From: Proteiniphilum sp.
Lineage (GTDB): Bacteria > Bacteroidota > Bacteroidia > Bacteroidales > Dysgonomonadaceae
Assembly: GCA_031284475.1 (NCBI GenBank)
Contig: JAISZV010000246.1
Span: 1 to 7,250 of the forward strand
Length of the DNA: 7,250 nucleotides
Direction of reading: 5' to 3'
Positions 6,871 through 7,250 of the stretch are shown piece by piece (position 1 is the stretch's first letter; each line of letters starts with the position of its first letter). Under the pieces are notes generated by a model. The model made no database searches. It was given only the letters and a program-made list of their open reading frames with translations, and was not told the DNA's origin. Position numbers and translations under genes: made by a program.

Positions 6871-7106
6871 TATAACTAATTTAATGATTCAATGATTCAA
6901 TGATGTGCAAATTCAATGTGCCAATGTGCTAATATGCTAATGTGACTAATGGGGTACTGGGGCTGATGAAACTAATGTGCTAAATTACATCCCTACATCA
7001 TTACATTATTGAATCATTAAATCAATTAGCATTGTAACATTAGTACAGGTACATTAACGCTGGCGCGTTAACATTGGCACATTGGCACATTAGTCACATT
7101 GGCACA
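6871..7106. repeat. Octamer tandem array and large inverted repeats in the hisG-hisD spacer
   Basis: Eight 8-nt units run from 6883 to 6946 (AATGATTC twice, AATGATGT, GCAAATTC, AATGTGCC, AATGTGCT, AATATGCT, AATGTGAC). The complementary motif recurs on the other side as ACATTGGC at 7071-7078, 7079-7086 and 7096-7103, with ACATTAGT at 7037-7044 and 7087-7094. Because the two halves are complementary, they form inverted repeats. One pairs 6879-6906 with 6995-7022 (25 of 28 positions, the outer 15 perfect); another pairs 6929-6951 with 7088-7110 (21 of 23). A further 7-bp hairpin with a TGGC loop is at 7054-7071. No gene, tRNA or clear promoter is visible. It could form long stems in the his mRNA. 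Confidence 0.88.
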
Positions 7107-7250
7107 TTAGATTATCATTTTTTCGATAGGAATCACAAGTATTCCCTCGGCGCCAATGCGTTTCAGTTCATCGATGATTTCCCAGAAATCGTCGTCGTTG
7201 ATCACAGAGTGGATGCTGCTCCAGCCCTTGTCGGCCAGCGGAAGGATGCT
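7107..7250 (-). CDS. hisG: ATP phosphoribosyltransferase HisG, long form, C-terminal end (partial)
   Basis: HisG condenses ATP and PRPP to PR-ATP, the committed and feedback-regulated step of the pathway. Only the last 47 codons and the TAA stop (7107-7109) are in the window; the gene continues past the right edge. The visible tail contains SILPLADKGWSSIHSV, then DDDFWEIIDELKRIGAEGILV and PIEKMII. This pattern, with an aromatic WEIID helix and a GILV-x-PIEKM end, is characteristic of the ACT-like C-terminal regulatory domain of long-form HisG. That implies a self-sufficient, histidine-inhibited enzyme without a HisZ partner. Being the first gene of the standard order, it should sit just behind the operon promoter. 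The catalytic domains cannot be assessed from here. Confidence 0.95.
   Translation of the reverse strand, partial: SILPLADKGWSSIHSVINDDDFWEIIDELKRIGAEGILVIPIEKMII

Noticed and set aside
6871..7106. Internal promoter for hisD, or a his leader/attenuator or riboswitch
   Set aside because: I found no convincing Bacteroidota -7 element (TAnnTTTG) on the minus strand and no run of histidine codons; any leader would be upstream of hisG, outside the window.

Overview
The window is most of a histidine biosynthesis operon on the minus strand. Its gene order is hisG-hisD-hisC-hisB-hisH-hisA-hisF-hisIE, running from the right edge to about position 447. Only the last 47 codons of hisG are inside the window; the other seven genes are complete. 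The organism is most likely a member of the Bacteroidota, probably order Bacteroidales. The reasons are a bifunctional HisB and a fused HisIE in this order, a long-form HisG with its C-terminal regulatory domain, A/T-rich sequence rather than Shine-Dalgarno motifs before most starts, and a relic of a polysaccharide-degrading GH78 enzyme next door. This is inferred from gene content and style, not from a database match.

Layout. Positions 1-278 hold a plus-strand relic of an alpha-L-rhamnosidase, which converges on the his operon. Positions 279-446 hold a strong hairpin terminator (291-335) and an imperfect direct repeat. The rest is the operon: hisIE (447-1034), hisF (1031-1783), a 180-nt spacer with a 21-nt tandem repeat, hisA (1964-2683), a 69-nt spacer, hisH (2753-3331), hisB (3334-4422), a 118-nt spacer of heptamer repeats, hisC (4541-5560), hisD (5566-6870), a 236-nt spacer of octamer repeats and inverted repeats, and the hisG 3' end (7107-7250). 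The operon promoter must lie beyond the right edge, upstream of hisG.

How the genes work together. HisG joins ATP and PRPP. HisIE hydrolyses and opens the product, HisA isomerises it, and HisH/HisF convert it with glutamine to imidazole-glycerol phosphate (IGP) and AICAR. The C-terminal half of HisB dehydrates IGP, HisC transaminates, the N-terminal half of HisB dephosphorylates, and HisD oxidises histidinol to histidine. All catalytic motifs I looked for are intact, so the pathway should work.

The coding content is ordinary and I see no new enzymatic system. The unusual part is the spacers. Tight junctions (hisD-C, hisB-H, hisF-IE) alternate with three wide ones, and each wide spacer carries its own short-period tandem array (8, 7 and 21 nt), partly with inverted symmetry.
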